A stretch of DNA of 64,000 bases from Nitrospira sp. CR1.2 (GCA_014055495.1 WIAG01000007.1:1-64000); one strand, 5' to 3'; counted from the stretch's first letter, positions 1 through 7,392 are shown. Program-made: numbers and translations. Notes: generated from the letters alone by a model not told the origin.

Positions 1-400
1 CCTCCACCGGCATGGCATCGGCCATGCCCTTGCGGAATTCCGTGTTGGGTTGAGGATAGCCGAGGTTTGCGGCGACGAGGGGGGCATTCCGGCGGGCGAT
101 CTCCAGCATGGTGTCGGTCATATCGATGCCGATGACTCGACCGGAAGGTCCGATGAGACGCGACGCTTCGAAGCAATCGATGCCGCCTCCCGAGCCGATA
201 TCCAGCACGGTGTCACCGGTCTCCACCGTCTCCAGCCCGGCTGGGGTCCCGCAGCCGTAGGAAATCTTGAGCACTTCCTCCGGGATGAAGGTTTTGAGAT
301 GGCTCATGTCGTAGCTCGTCGGGCAACACATCTGTTCGCCCGTTGAAGCGGCTTTGGCGTAGCGCTCGCTGACTTTTTGTGTAATGTCGTCGGTGGGCAT
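1..400 (-). CDS. ArsM-like SAM-dependent methyltransferase, N-terminal part
   Basis: The reverse strand from an ATG at 398-400 reads 133 codons and runs off the left edge. It contains a class I methyltransferase motif I (VLDIGSGGGID, about residue 66) and the acidic end of strand 2 (GIDM). Upstream are a Cys pair (EQMCCPTSYD) and a YGCGTP motif, which resemble arsenite methyltransferases and their relatives. The likely reaction is methyl transfer from S-adenosylmethionine, possibly to As(III) or another thiol-bound substrate; the substrate is inferred. The C-terminal half, which would carry further Cys ligands, is outside the window. It is read divergently from the tautomerase remnant. Confidence 0.8.
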   Translation of the reverse strand, partial: MPTDDITQKVSERYAKAASTGEQMCCPTSYDMSHLKTFIPEEVLKISYGCGTPAGLETVETGDTVLDIGSGGGIDCFEASRLIGPSGRVIGIDMTDTMLEIARRNAPLVAANLGYPQPNTEFRKGMADAMPVE

Positions 401-779
401 ATCCCTCTCGCGTCTCCCTAGAATGATATGGAATGAACTCTATGTAACATATTTCGCAGGTGTTCGGCCAATGGGAATCAGGTCTGCCCGTGAGTCTGGC
501 GAAGGCTTTCCCGCGCATTGGCTGCAGACACCCACGTTCGCTTCTCAGAGGACGATAGAGCCGCGTCGTCCCGTTCTCTCGTATGGAGGCGGCAAGCATG
601 TGTGCTGACACATCCCACTCTACCGGGCATTTCCCTGCACATCTGTAGTCTGGATTACACACGCACCGTGTGCCGGTTTCCTTTGTCACATGTGAGCTGC
701 CTTACAGATGGATGCCGCATTGGCAGGTAGGATCGTGACTGACAAGGTGTTTCTCTGGACTGAGAAGGGAGGTGAGATC
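401..779. other. Intergenic region, no gene seen
   Basis: This 379-base stretch lies between the divergent methyltransferase and tautomerase remnant. Open frames here overlap and show no family resemblance. It must hold the promoter of the methyltransferase, but I cannot place one with confidence. Confidence 0.4.
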
Positions 780-1112
780 ATGCCGCTCGCACAATTAAGA
801 GGTTCATGCGTCGTGTCGGTATTGCAGTAACCATCAGGACGCGCAAAAAGGTCGTTCAGCAAGGCCGCAGCAAGCGAAGGGGTGAATCGTACTTGCACTG
901 TACGGTGAGCCTCTGAGAGCCGCGAGAACGCCGCTGGCGGACTTTTTTCGCATCCTGTTAGTGGGTATGTCAGCACGGAGCAGCAGACCGAGCTGATTCG
1001 GAAGGTGACGGACGCGATCGTGTCCGTGGAAGGAGAGGGGGTGCGATCCGTGACCTGGGTCATTCTTGAAGAGGTGCCGTCGGGCCAAATGGCGTCGGCG
1101 GAACACCTGTGA
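780..1112 (+). pseudogene. 4-oxalocrotonate tautomerase-like gene, interrupted
   Basis: From 963 to the TGA at 1110-1112 the frame reads GYVSTEQQTELIRKVTDAIV, then a GVRSVTWVILEEVPSGQ segment. This is the helix-1 to strand-2 part of small 4-OT-type tautomerases, whose normal length is 60-75 residues. An ATG at 780 behind a GGGAGGTGA ribosome binding site starts MPLAQ, a plausible 4-OT N-terminus with the catalytic Pro2. Between the two parts lies about 150 bases containing a short repeat element (835-960) and in-frame stops. The simplest reading is a tautomerase gene split by insertion of the repeat. The 3' part is clear; joining it to the ATG at 780 is inference. Confidence 0.6.
835..960 (+). 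repeat. Short form of MITE-like dispersed element
   Basis: The stretch begins CAGGACGCGCAAAAAGG and ends ACTTTTTTCGCATCCTGTTAG, so its ends are imperfect inverted repeats. The same sequence forms the right half of the longer elements at 16048-16322 and 60967-61243, including GCAAGGCCGCAGC and GCGAGAACGCCGCTGGCGG. No transposase is encoded. It lies inside the tautomerase remnant. Confidence 0.75.
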
Positions 1113-1188
1113 CGACGAACGCACTGAGGAAGATGGCCGCGCAAGGCCGCTAACAATCACGTGTCGATGACGACAGAGGAGGGTTCAG

Positions 1189-1752
1189 ATGAAGTTTCAG
1201 GTGCATACACGAGATTCAGCTCCGGAGGCCTCGCGCGCGACGTTGGACAGCACGGCAAAGCAATACGGGTTTCTGCCGAATTTATTCGGCGTCCTCGCAG
1301 AGTCCCCCACGGCGGTGCAGGCCTATGCGGCCATTAACAAGGCGCTTGAGCAGAGTGCGCTGTCCCCGGTGGAGCAACAAGTGGTGACTTTGACGGTCAG
1401 CGCCACGAACGACTGTGCCTACTGCGTGGGGGCGCATTCCACGGTAGCCCAGATGGTCCGTATGCCGGAAGACGTGCTCGCCGCGCTGCGGGATCAACGA
1501 CCCCTGTACGACAAGAAGCTCGATGGGCTCCGCACGCTGGTCCTGTCCATCCTGCAGCATCGCGGCTGGGTACCGGAGGATGAACTTGGGCAGGCGGCGA
1601 AGGCCGGCTATACCCAGCGTCATGTCTTGGATGTCTTGACGATTGTCGCGCTCAAGACCTTGAGCAATTACACGAATCACATCGCGCACACACCGCTCGA
1701 TCCTCAGTTTGCCCAGCAGGCATGGAAGGCGTCGGCTGCGACCGTCGGCTGA
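1189..1752 (+). CDS. Carboxymuconolactone decarboxylase / AhpD-like protein
   Basis: A 187-residue protein with the alkylhydroperoxidase-type signature NDCAYCVGAH (about residues 74-83): two Cys separated by two residues, then a His. Family members are peroxidases or peroxide-linked thiol oxidoreductases in the cytosol. A preceding conserved E (PVEQQVV) fits the proton-relay Glu of the family. The start is fixed by GGAGGG 7 bases upstream. It lies next to broken tautomerase, SDR and HxlR genes, all common in quinone or electrophile detoxification loci, but it is itself intact. The true substrate is not visible from the sequence. Confidence 0.85.
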   Translation: MKFQVHTRDSAPEASRATLDSTAKQYGFLPNLFGVLAESPTAVQAYAAINKALEQSALSPVEQQVVTLTVSATNDCAYCVGAHSTVAQMVRMPEDVLAALRDQRPLYDKKLDGLRTLVLSILQHRGWVPEDELGQAAKAGYTQRHVLDVLTIVALKTLSNYTNHIAHTPLDPQFAQQAWKASAATVG

Positions 1753-1791
1753 AAGGGGCACCACGCTGCGCGGTGAGCTGGTCTAAGCCGA

Positions 1792-1828
1792 AGAGGGGCC
1801 CGTGTCTCCACAGGCGCGGGCCCCCTCT
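1792..1828. terminator. Hairpin between convergent genes
   Basis: AGAGGGGCCCGTG pairs with CGCGGGCCCCCTCT across a 10-base loop. It sits between the AhpD-like gene and the convergent SDR pseudogene and could stop transcription from both sides. There is no long T tract. Confidence 0.55.
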
Positions 1829-1853
1829 GTCTCTGTCGAGCTACGGCATGCAG

Positions 1854-2611
1854 CTAATTGCGCCCCGTCATCACGCCGCCGTCGACGTCCCAGACTGCTC
1901 CGGTCACCCATTGCGCGTTGTCGCTGAGCAGGACATCGATGGTCTGGGCGACATCCTCCGCCGTGCCGATCCGGTGAAAGCTGTCGAAGGTGGCAAGCGT
2001 GGCGTCGATTTGATGTGGGTCGATGAAGGCCCCATACATCGGGGTCTTGACCACTGCCGGCGACACCGCGTTGACACGAATCTTGTGGGCGGCCAGTTCC
2101 GTCGCCATATGCTGCGTCAGCGCGTGCAAGCCGGCCTTCGCCATCGAATAGGCCGACGAAGGGGTCGCCTTGACGGCCTGTTGCGCCCACATCGACCCGA
2201 TATGCACGATGGAACCTCCGCCCTTGGCCGCCATGTTTTGGCCACGGCTTGCGAGATGAAGAAGAGGGCCCGGTCGAGATCCAGGTACGTATCGTAATCT
2301 TCGCCGGTATGATCGAGAAACGGCGTCGGCTTGAAATAACCCGCCGCATTCACCAAATACTTGACGTGGCGGGAGTGATTCCCAATGTATGTGACGAGGC
2401 GCTGCACATCCTGAGGTTCATGCAGGTTCGCTTGGAACGACTCCACTGGATCGTCCGAGGCCAGTTCGCTTCGCGCCTGGTCGAGTTTGTCTGATCGGTT
2501 GCCCACAATCACTGTTGGAATGGTTCACTTGAGCAACAGTTTCGCCGTGGCAAGACCGATTCCGCTGGATCCTCCAACAATGAGTGCGATGGGGTGAGCG
2601 ACTGGTTGCAT
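1854..2611 (-). pseudogene. Short-chain dehydrogenase/reductase, broken
   Basis: Starting at the ATG at 2609-2611 the frame gives the Rossmann motif GGSSGIG, then an in-frame TGA at 2525-2527. It resumes with TVIVGNRS and LVNAAGYF (the NAAG motif) and changes frame near 2235, after FFISQAVAK. The last part, from about 2230, carries the catalytic Ser, YSMAKAG (YxxxK) and the PMYGAF loop and ends DVDGGVMTG. The total length would be about 250 residues, normal for an NAD(P)-dependent SDR. One nonsense and one single-base frameshift make it inactive as read. It is divergent from an HxlR-type gene that is also broken, a classic regulator-target pair. Confidence 0.85.
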
Positions 2612-2745
2612 CGAATGACCTCCTTCTTCGGTTATGGTAGAAAGGCTCCATATCCCGACGCAGCCTACAAAGGGGTGCGGCGTGACGACAGCGGGTACAA
2701 TCCGGTGTGGTAGGTACCAATCGGTCTATCTTGAAGAGCCCGCGC

Positions 2746-3078
2746 GTGAAAAAATCTCTCGATAGTCGGCTCCGGAGCAGAGCGCCAGAAAGGTCGAAAC
2801 GATCTATCGGTGTAAATGGTCGTTGACGGTCTATCGACTGTTGGCGAATGGGATTCATCGGCCGGGTGAAATGGTGCGCGGCGTCGAGGGACTGACGACC
2901 AAAGTGCTGAACGAATGTCTGCGACGAAACATGGCATTCGGGACCGACCATTGCCCGCACCACGTTCAATGAGAGTCCTCCGCGCGTGGAATATGCCGTC
3001 ACCTTCTTCGGCCGGACATTCATCCGCATTCTGGATGCCCTCGAGCCGCTGCAAGACGAAATCGCCACAGAGGCATGA
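2746..3078 (+). pseudogene. HxlR-family transcriptional regulator, broken
   Basis: Three frames together give an HxlR winged helix: VKKSLDSR from a GTG at 2746, then CKWSLTVYRLLANGIHRPGEM and GLTTKVLNE, then, after another shift near 2935, ARTTFNESPPRVEYAVTFFG with ALEPLQ near the TGA at 3076-3078. These are the helix-turn-helix and wing (PPRVEY) hallmarks of the family. At least two frameshifts are needed. It faces the SDR pseudogene across about 130 bases, so it probably repressed that gene in response to an electrophile or quinone. The family call is firm; the effector is inference. Confidence 0.8.
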
Positions 3079-3198
3079 GAGCGGGGTAGGAGCGGGATTC
3101 GACCTGACGGCTCGGGAGGGGAGGGGCCAATAGCCCTGGCAGCTCGCCGGCCCGACCGTTGCTTGCATCGCTGAGGGTTTCGTGATAGCTGAACAGGT

Positions 3199-3639
3199 AT
3201 GAACGCCGACGCTGCAGAGACGCCACGCCAGCATGGACCGAATGCCAAGGTCCTGGCCGCCATTGCCGCAGTCTTGGAACGCCACCCCTCCGTGACCATG
3301 GCCATGCTGTTCGGCTCTCTGGCTGCCGGACGAGAGCGTCCGGACAGCGACCTTGACCTTGCCGTGAGCTCCGCCGTGCCGCTTGCCGCGCATGCCCGCA
3401 TCGAGCTGATCGACGAACTCGCCGAAGCTGTGGGGCGCCCCATCGACCTGATCGACCTTAGCCAGGCGCATGGGCCGCTCCTGCAGCAAGTGCTCACCAC
3501 CGGTCGATTGATCCTCTGCCGGAACCGCACGGAGTACGCCGAGCTCCTGCGACGACTGGCCTATGAGGAGGCCGACGTGATGCCCTATTATCGACGGATC
3601 TTGGCCACGCGAAGGCAAGCATGGATTGGGACCTCATAG
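3199..3639 (+). CDS. mntA: MntA-type nucleotidyltransferase antitoxin (type VII TA)
   Basis: A 146-residue minimal nucleotidyltransferase with the GSX10DXD signature (Gly39-Ser40 and Asp51/Asp53 in LFGS...DSDLDLAV) and a later PIDLIDL that can supply the third Asp. MntA enzymes inactivate the partner HEPN toxin by adding AMP units to its conserved Tyr. The 3' end overlaps the HEPN gene by 19 bases, giving coupled translation and the usual antitoxin-toxin order. It follows the HxlR pseudogene by 120 bases. All catalytic residues are present, so the antitoxin appears functional. Confidence 0.9.
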   Translation: MNADAAETPRQHGPNAKVLAAIAAVLERHPSVTMAMLFGSLAAGRERPDSDLDLAVSSAVPLAAHARIELIDELAEAVGRPIDLIDLSQAHGPLLQQVLTTGRLILCRNRTEYAELLRRLAYEEADVMPYYRRILATRRQAWIGTS

Positions 3640-4040
3640 CCGCCAAGCTCGAATCGCTTCGACGTTCTGCCGAACGAATTGCCGGGAAGACACCTCCTTC
3701 TTCTCAGGAGTTGGCACAGAACGCAGATCTGCAAGACATCATTGCGCTCAATCTCCAGCGAGCCGTCCAGTTGTCTGTGGATGTGGCCTCGCATCTCTTC
3801 GCGGACACCGACATTGCGCCGCCTTCGACAATGGCGGAGCATTTTGATGCGCTCAATCGGTTGCAGGTCATCAGCCCCGCCCTCGCCGATTGGTTGAAGA
3901 AAGCTGTGGGATTCAGAAACCTCGCGGTGCACAGCTACCAAGCCACCGATTGGAATATCGTCTATCAGGTCTGCATTTGCCACCTGGGCGATTTCCGACA
4001 GTTCGCCAAGGCCGTCACCACATGGCGTGCCGCCCCCTGA
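3621..4040 (+). CDS. hepT: HepT-type HEPN ribonuclease toxin (DUF86)
   Basis: A 139-residue all-helical HEPN protein with the catalytic RX4HXY motif (Arg99, His104, Tyr106 in RNLAVHSY). HepT toxins are dimeric RNases, and the Tyr is the site AMPylated by MntA. The start overlaps the end of mntA by 19 bases. The length and motif position near the C-terminus are normal for the family. Together with mntA it forms a complete type VII toxin-antitoxin module. Confidence 0.9.
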   Translation: MDWDLIAAKLESLRRSAERIAGKTPPSSQELAQNADLQDIIALNLQRAVQLSVDVASHLFADTDIAPPSTMAEHFDALNRLQVISPALADWLKKAVGFRNLAVHSYQATDWNIVYQVCICHLGDFRQFAKAVTTWRAAP

Positions 4041-4316
4041 CGGTTCCGCCCCACAGAACTGTTGTGGGTGATGGAGTCCCATCTTTCTTGTATCCAGTGT
4101 CCGTAGTCCATCGGAGGGAGGGGAGCCGATATGGAGAACATGTCATGCGAGTACGTATAAGACCCCGTGATCAATGGTCCCGTAGTTACAACTCATTGAA
4201 ACGAGGGCAGGTAGGGGGCATTGTTCGCGAGTAGTAACGGCGCGTCATATGGGCAGGAAGCAGTCGATCCGGTTCTTGTGCGGACCGGCCTAAACGTTGT
4301 TCGGCGGCATAGAACC

Positions 4317-4859
4317 ATGAAGACTGTGATCATCGGCAACAGTGGTAGCGGCAAAACCTGGTTAGCTCGAGAGCTCGCCAAGAACCTGTTCGTGCCGGTG
4401 GTCCATCTCGATGAGATGTTTTGGGAGCCCGGCGGATTCAACAGAAAGCGCAACATCGAAGAGATCGCGTCTCTTGTTCATAAGAGCAAGTTGAGCACGG
4501 GCTGGATTGTTGAGGGCCTGTTCGGCGATCTCGCCGCGCATTACCTCGAAGATGCCGAAACCCTCGTTTGGCTGGATTTTCCCTGGCCGGTGTGTGAGGC
4601 ACGGCTTGTGCGGCGTGGTTCTGAGAGCAAGCAGCACATGAATCGAGAGCAGTCTGAGCAAGGGCTGAAGGAGCTCTTGGCCTGGGCGTGCAACTACTAC
4701 TCTCGGGAAGATATGCGGTCGCGTGAAGGGCATAAGGCGCTGTTCATCGCCTTCCCGGGAATCAAGGTTCGCCGGGAAGATGAGGCCGCGGTGGTAGGAC
4801 TAGTGAAAGGCGCTCAACAAACCGCCGGAGCCGACGGCTTTGCCGCGGCTCCGTGGTAG
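4317..4859 (+). CDS. FlaR/adenylate kinase-like P-loop protein
   Basis: A 180-residue P-loop protein beginning MKTVIIGNSGSGKT (Walker A at residues 7-14) with the HLDEMFWEP segment typical of the topology-modulation FlaR-like and small adenylate-kinase-like group. A Walker B-type DFPW follows. The ATG at 4317 is preferred over an in-frame start at 4221 because it puts the P-loop near the N-terminus as in the family. The last codons overlap a hairpin (4826-4853). Members probably phosphorylate a small molecule; none has a settled role. It stands alone between two toxin-antitoxin modules. Confidence 0.75.
   Translation: MKTVIIGNSGSGKTWLARELAKNLFVPVVHLDEMFWEPGGFNRKRNIEEIASLVHKSKLSTGWIVEGLFGDLAAHYLEDAETLVWLDFPWPVCEARLVRRGSESKQHMNREQSEQGLKELLAWACNYYSREDMRSREGHKALFIAFPGIKVRREDEAAVVGLVKGAQQTAGADGFAAAPW
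4826..4853 (+). terminator. Hairpin overlapping the 3' end of the P-loop gene
   Basis: CGGAGCCG pairs with CGGCTCCG and CGGC pairs with GCCG around a TTT loop, with one bulged A at 4834. It lies within the final codons of the kinase-like gene. There is no T tract, so it could be a Rho-assisted terminator or an mRNA-stabilising stem. Confidence 0.4.
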
Positions 4860-4888
4860 TGCTAGGCCCAATCAAGGGAGCATCAGGC

Positions 4889-5383
4889 ATGAGATTACGA
4901 ACAGTCGCTCTCTTTGTGAGCCTCGCCATCCTGACATTTGTAACGCCGAGGCTTCTGCCGGCGGAGCCGTCGGTATCGACCCCAAGCCTCAACATGTCTC
5001 CCGACCTACAGCAGCTGTTCCAGGCAGAGATGCGGGAGCTGCTGCTTGGCACGCAGCGTATTGCGGGGGCGCTACCGGTCGCGAATTGGGACGGCATCGC
5101 CGACTCCGCCATGGCCATGCGAAATAGTTACGTGCTTGATCAGAAACTCACGACGGCCCAGAGACACGACCTCGAACAGCTCCCCGAGCAATTCAAGGCC
5201 TTCGATGAAGCCTTTCATCATAGAGCCGAGAAGCTCGCGCACGCGGCCAAGGCCAAGGATGCAGAGGCCGTCTCATTTCACTTCTCCCGGCTTTTGGATT
5301 CCTGCGTTGCCTGTCATGCGACCTATGCCAAGACGAGGTTTCCGAACTTTCGATCCGAGGGAGGAACTGAACACCGTCATTAG
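4889..5383 (+). CDS. Cytochrome c'-type protein, exported
   Basis: A 164-residue protein with an N-terminal signal peptide (hydrophobic VALFVSLAILTFV, cleavage near the first 25 residues) and a single C-terminal haem site CVACH, the layout of class II cytochromes c'. The rest is predicted helical with the long helix before the haem site rich in Lys and Glu (RAEKLAHAAKAKDAE). Such proteins are periplasmic and bind NO or act in electron transfer. The ATG at 4889 follows AAGGGAG by 10 bases. A repeat element begins two bases after its stop. Confidence 0.8.
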   Translation: MRLRTVALFVSLAILTFVTPRLLPAEPSVSTPSLNMSPDLQQLFQAEMRELLLGTQRIAGALPVANWDGIADSAMAMRNSYVLDQKLTTAQRHDLEQLPEQFKAFDEAFHHRAEKLAHAAKAKDAEAVSFHFSRLLDSCVACHATYAKTRFPNFRSEGGTEHRH

Positions 5384-5384
5384 A

Positions 5385-5555
5385 CCGGACTATTCATGAA
5401 TACCTGCTCCGACGTCCGATCCTCTCGCCCAGCGGGGCTGTTCTCGTTTGGCCTCCTCGACGGACTGCAAGTACGCCTGCGTCGGCCTTACGTGCGAGCA
5501 GCCTCGGCGTGCTTCCGTTTCCAACGCCTCACGACGGCATTCATGAATAATCCGG
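5385..5555. repeat. 171-bp element with inverted terminal repeats
   Basis: The left end CCGGACTATTCATGAATA is matched in inverse orientation by TATTCATGAATAATCCGGG at the right end (about 5539-5555). Between them are about 135 bases with no coding signal, including several Nitrospira-like GC-rich palindromic pieces. It resembles a non-autonomous mobile element inserted just after the cytochrome c' stop codon. Confidence 0.55.
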
Positions 5556-5950
5556 GCTAGACCGCAAAGGCGCGAAAAGGGATCGGGAGTCTTTGGGTGG
5601 TGTCAAGCCGAGCGTTGGTGTGCGCGACGTACCAGCACGTCCGCTGCAGGGACGGCATGTTGCGCACCGCCTCGCATGAAAGACTCCCCTTTGTACTCCC
5701 GGCGTGAGGCAGCTCCAATGGGGAACTGACTCGCGAGTGTCGATGGAGGAGCGAAAGATCGTGGAGCGTCTGGCTTGCCGGCCGTGTGAGTTGATCGGAA
5801 GTCCGCTGAAAGCACAACGAAGAGGCGAGGCGGCCGGCCGGTCTCCGTGTTCACGGAACGCGCGCCCTCAGAAGGGCCTCGTTCGACGATGCCGCTCTTC
5901 ACGTAACCATCCGGCTCCATAAGAAGACACGATCTTGCGTGTTGGGATTA
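5556..5950. other. Intergenic region holding one hairpin motif
   Basis: No gene is supported here; several overlapping short frames look random. The only recognisable item is the hairpin motif at 5855-5892. Confidence 0.4.
5855..5892. repeat. Divergent copy of the 47-base hairpin motif
   Basis: GAACG pairs with CGTTC and GCCCT with AGGGC, with the asymmetric internal loop CGC/CT between the two stems. The copies at 24172 and 33885 have the same architecture with CAACG/CGTTG and GGCC/GGCC stems, so base changes are compensatory. This copy is about 95 bases upstream of the TumE-type toxin gene promoter. Confidence 0.55.
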
Positions 5951-5979
5951 TTGACAACAGAGGCGTCTGTTGGCATACT
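5951..5979 (+). promoter_or_regulatory. Sigma-70 promoter of the TumE-type module
   Basis: A consensus TTGACA (-35, 5951-5956) is followed after 17 bases by CATACT (-10, 5974-5979). The GTG start of the toxin gene is only 8 bases after the -10, so the transcript would be leaderless or almost so. Confidence 0.6.
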
Positions 5980-5986
5980 CTCCAAC

Positions 5987-6283
5987 GTGAGGGCTGTCGA
6001 GTTGTTTCGTCGAAGAATCGTCTACTCGGAGAACGCCTTCGCGGAGTTGATTCTCTGGCGAGTCCAGAAACCCATTGCCGGGTCGCAGCACTCATTCAAA
6101 TACCGGCTCGCGTATGTCGTGAACGAAGTGTGTGTGCTGCGGTTTGACAATGAGACGGGCAAAGGGGATCACCGGCATGTCGGCAACAAGGAAAGTCCCT
6201 ATGTCTTCACGACTCCAGAGAAGCTGATTGCTAACTTCCAACGTGAGATTGCGAGGTGGGATCATGAAAACGGTCATACTTGA
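5987..6283 (+). CDS. TumE-like toxin (DUF6516)
   Basis: A 98-residue protein with the family layout: ELFRRRIVYSENAFAEL at the N-terminus, FKYRLAYVV, then FDNETGKGDHRH with clustered His and Asp residues that are likely catalytic. The family is annotated as the toxin half of TumE/TumA addiction modules. The GTG at 5987 is chosen because homologues begin just before this point and because a strong promoter ends 8 bases upstream; the GTG at 5939 would lie upstream of that promoter. It overlaps the antitoxin gene by 20 bases. Confidence 0.8.
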   Translation: MRAVELFRRRIVYSENAFAELILWRVQKPIAGSQHSFKYRLAYVVNEVCVLRFDNETGKGDHRHVGNKESPYVFTTPEKLIANFQREIARWDHENGHT

Positions 6284-6611
6284 AGTGCGGTCTCCGGAGG
6301 AAGGCATGGCTCAGTTTGCGCAGGCCTGGAAATCGGGCAAGTCGAATCAGCCGGCGCGCATCGGCTTTGCGACTCCTGAGCTGCTGTGGAAGGTACTGTC
6401 CGCTAAGCGCTGGGAACTCCTGAGGGCGTTGTGCGGCGCCGGGCCGGTTTCCATCCGCGAAGCGGCACGCCGCGTTCAACGGGATGTGAAGGCCGTGCAC
6501 AGCGATGTCACGGCTCTGTTGTCCGCAGGGTTGTTGAATCGTACGAAAACCGGCGGCATCGAATTTCCTTACCAGGCCATAAAGGTCGAATTCTTACTCC
6601 AGGCTGCCTAA
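6264..6611 (+). CDS. TumA-like winged-helix antitoxin (HVO_A0114 type)
   Basis: A 115-residue DNA-binding protein. The N-terminus (ILEVRSPEEG) is a short strand-helix unit; residues 50-100 form a MarR/ArsR-like winged helix (WELLRALCGAGPVSIREAAR, then VHSDVTALLSAGLL). Such proteins neutralise DUF6516 toxins and repress their own operon. The ATG at 6264 lies inside the toxin gene, giving a 20-base overlap. The antitoxin probably binds near the promoter at 5951-5979. Confidence 0.8.
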   Translation: MKTVILEVRSPEEGMAQFAQAWKSGKSNQPARIGFATPELLWKVLSAKRWELLRALCGAGPVSIREAARRVQRDVKAVHSDVTALLSAGLLNRTKTGGIEFPYQAIKVEFLLQAA

Positions 6612-6914
6612 CCTGCCGGGCGCACGTAGCGAACCCGTCACTCGCACGTGCAGCCCTGAGCCCGGTCAGACGTTGTAGGCTGGCATCGGCGCAGTCAGCG
6701 CGCAATGCTCTCGGAGGCACGTCTTGTATCCTGCAAGGCGCTGAGATCGATCCAGCCGGCGCATGGATCCCGTCACCGCCGACCAGGCCCCTTCTTGGAT
6801 GATCATGCCCACTAGCGGTTTCTCGTCCTTCTGGTGCCTGTCGTCTTCCACGTTCGCTTGTTTCGACACGCCTGGTCGTGCGGGCATGCGACTCCATTGC
6901 CCACAGACGCATGC
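6612..6914. other. Intergenic region, no gene seen
   Basis: About 300 bases without supportable coding sequence. A reverse frame of 73 codons (6666-6887) has no family resemblance and no good ribosome binding site. The region is flanked by gene remnants and is probably decayed DNA. Confidence 0.35.
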
Positions 6915-7034
6915 CTAGCGCCTCTTGATCCCCAGCGCCTCTTGATCCCCAGCGCCTTGATGCGTGACGCGAGCGTCGTCGGTTTCATGCCCGGCAGTGC
7001 TGCTGCCGCGCCATCCGGGCCGAAGATCTTCCCC
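6915..7034 (-). pseudogene. C-terminal fragment of a sigma-54 regulator (Fis-type HTH)
   Basis: On the reverse strand the sequence reads KIFGPDGAAA, then a KPTTLASRIKALGIKR helix-turn-helix and a stop. This matches the C-terminal DNA-binding helix of NtrC/FhlA-type activators; the intact regulator at 43940-45880 ends with KGAAKRLGLNPSTLASRMKALGIRK. Nothing of the AAA+ domain remains. The final residues are duplicated by a 17-bp tandem repeat that shifts frame. Confidence 0.6.
6917..6957. repeat. 17-bp tandem duplication
   Basis: The unit AGCGCCTCTTGATCCCC occurs at 6917-6933 and 6934-6950 and again in part at 6951-6957. It duplicates the last codons of the Fis-type remnant and looks like a replication-slippage event. 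Confidence 0.85.
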
Positions 7035-7128
7035 TAGGTCAATTTGAGCGCATGGGCGATACTCCCCCGTTGCTTTCCAACCAATGGTGTCATGAACCAT
7101 GCAGATGGATGAGCTAGACTCCTTTTGC

Positions 7129-7272
7129 ATGGCCCGACTGTTGCGCTTCGAACATGCGGGGCGCCTATCACGGTACGGCCCGAGGCAATGCCTGCCACGC
7201 CTTCGTTCTCGACGACGAGGACGGGCGGCGGTTCTTGGGCCTGCTGCAGCCTGTCGTCGTCCGCTGCATCTC
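7129..7272 (+). pseudogene. REP-associated tyrosine transposase (RAYT) fragment
   Basis: ATG at 7129 gives MARLLRFEHAG; after a one-base shift near 7160 the frame continues AYHGTARGNACHAF and DDEDGRRFLGLLQPVV. This matches the N-terminal 45-50 residues of Y1/RAYT transposases (pattern MARPLRIE..GA.YH.TARGN). The HxH catalytic motif and the rest are gone. RAYTs are linked to palindromic REP repeats, which is relevant given the repeats in this window. Confidence 0.7.
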
Positions 7273-7392
7273 GTGCTGCATACCTCAAGCGAGGTCTTGC
7301 CATCCCACTATGCGTTTTACTGAAGGATCGATGCAGCCATCGCTCTTGCCCTTCGCAAAGCGGCACCGATACAATCGCCGAGAGAAGACGCC

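Noticed and set aside
834-1160. Reverse-strand frame over the repeat (contains ASGVLAALRGSPY and ACCGLAERPF)
   Set aside because: The same pseudo-protein appears at 16075-16461 and 60828-61235 because the frame lies in the repeat element. It has no ribosome binding site and is a likely source of false hypothetical proteins in databases.
4287-4860. Integron attC-like sites around the FlaR-like gene (GCCTAAAC near 4290; GCTCAAC and a bulged hairpin at 4812-4853)
   Set aside because: The right-hand GTTRRRY box is missing and the left site is in the wrong arrangement, so a gene cassette is not supported.
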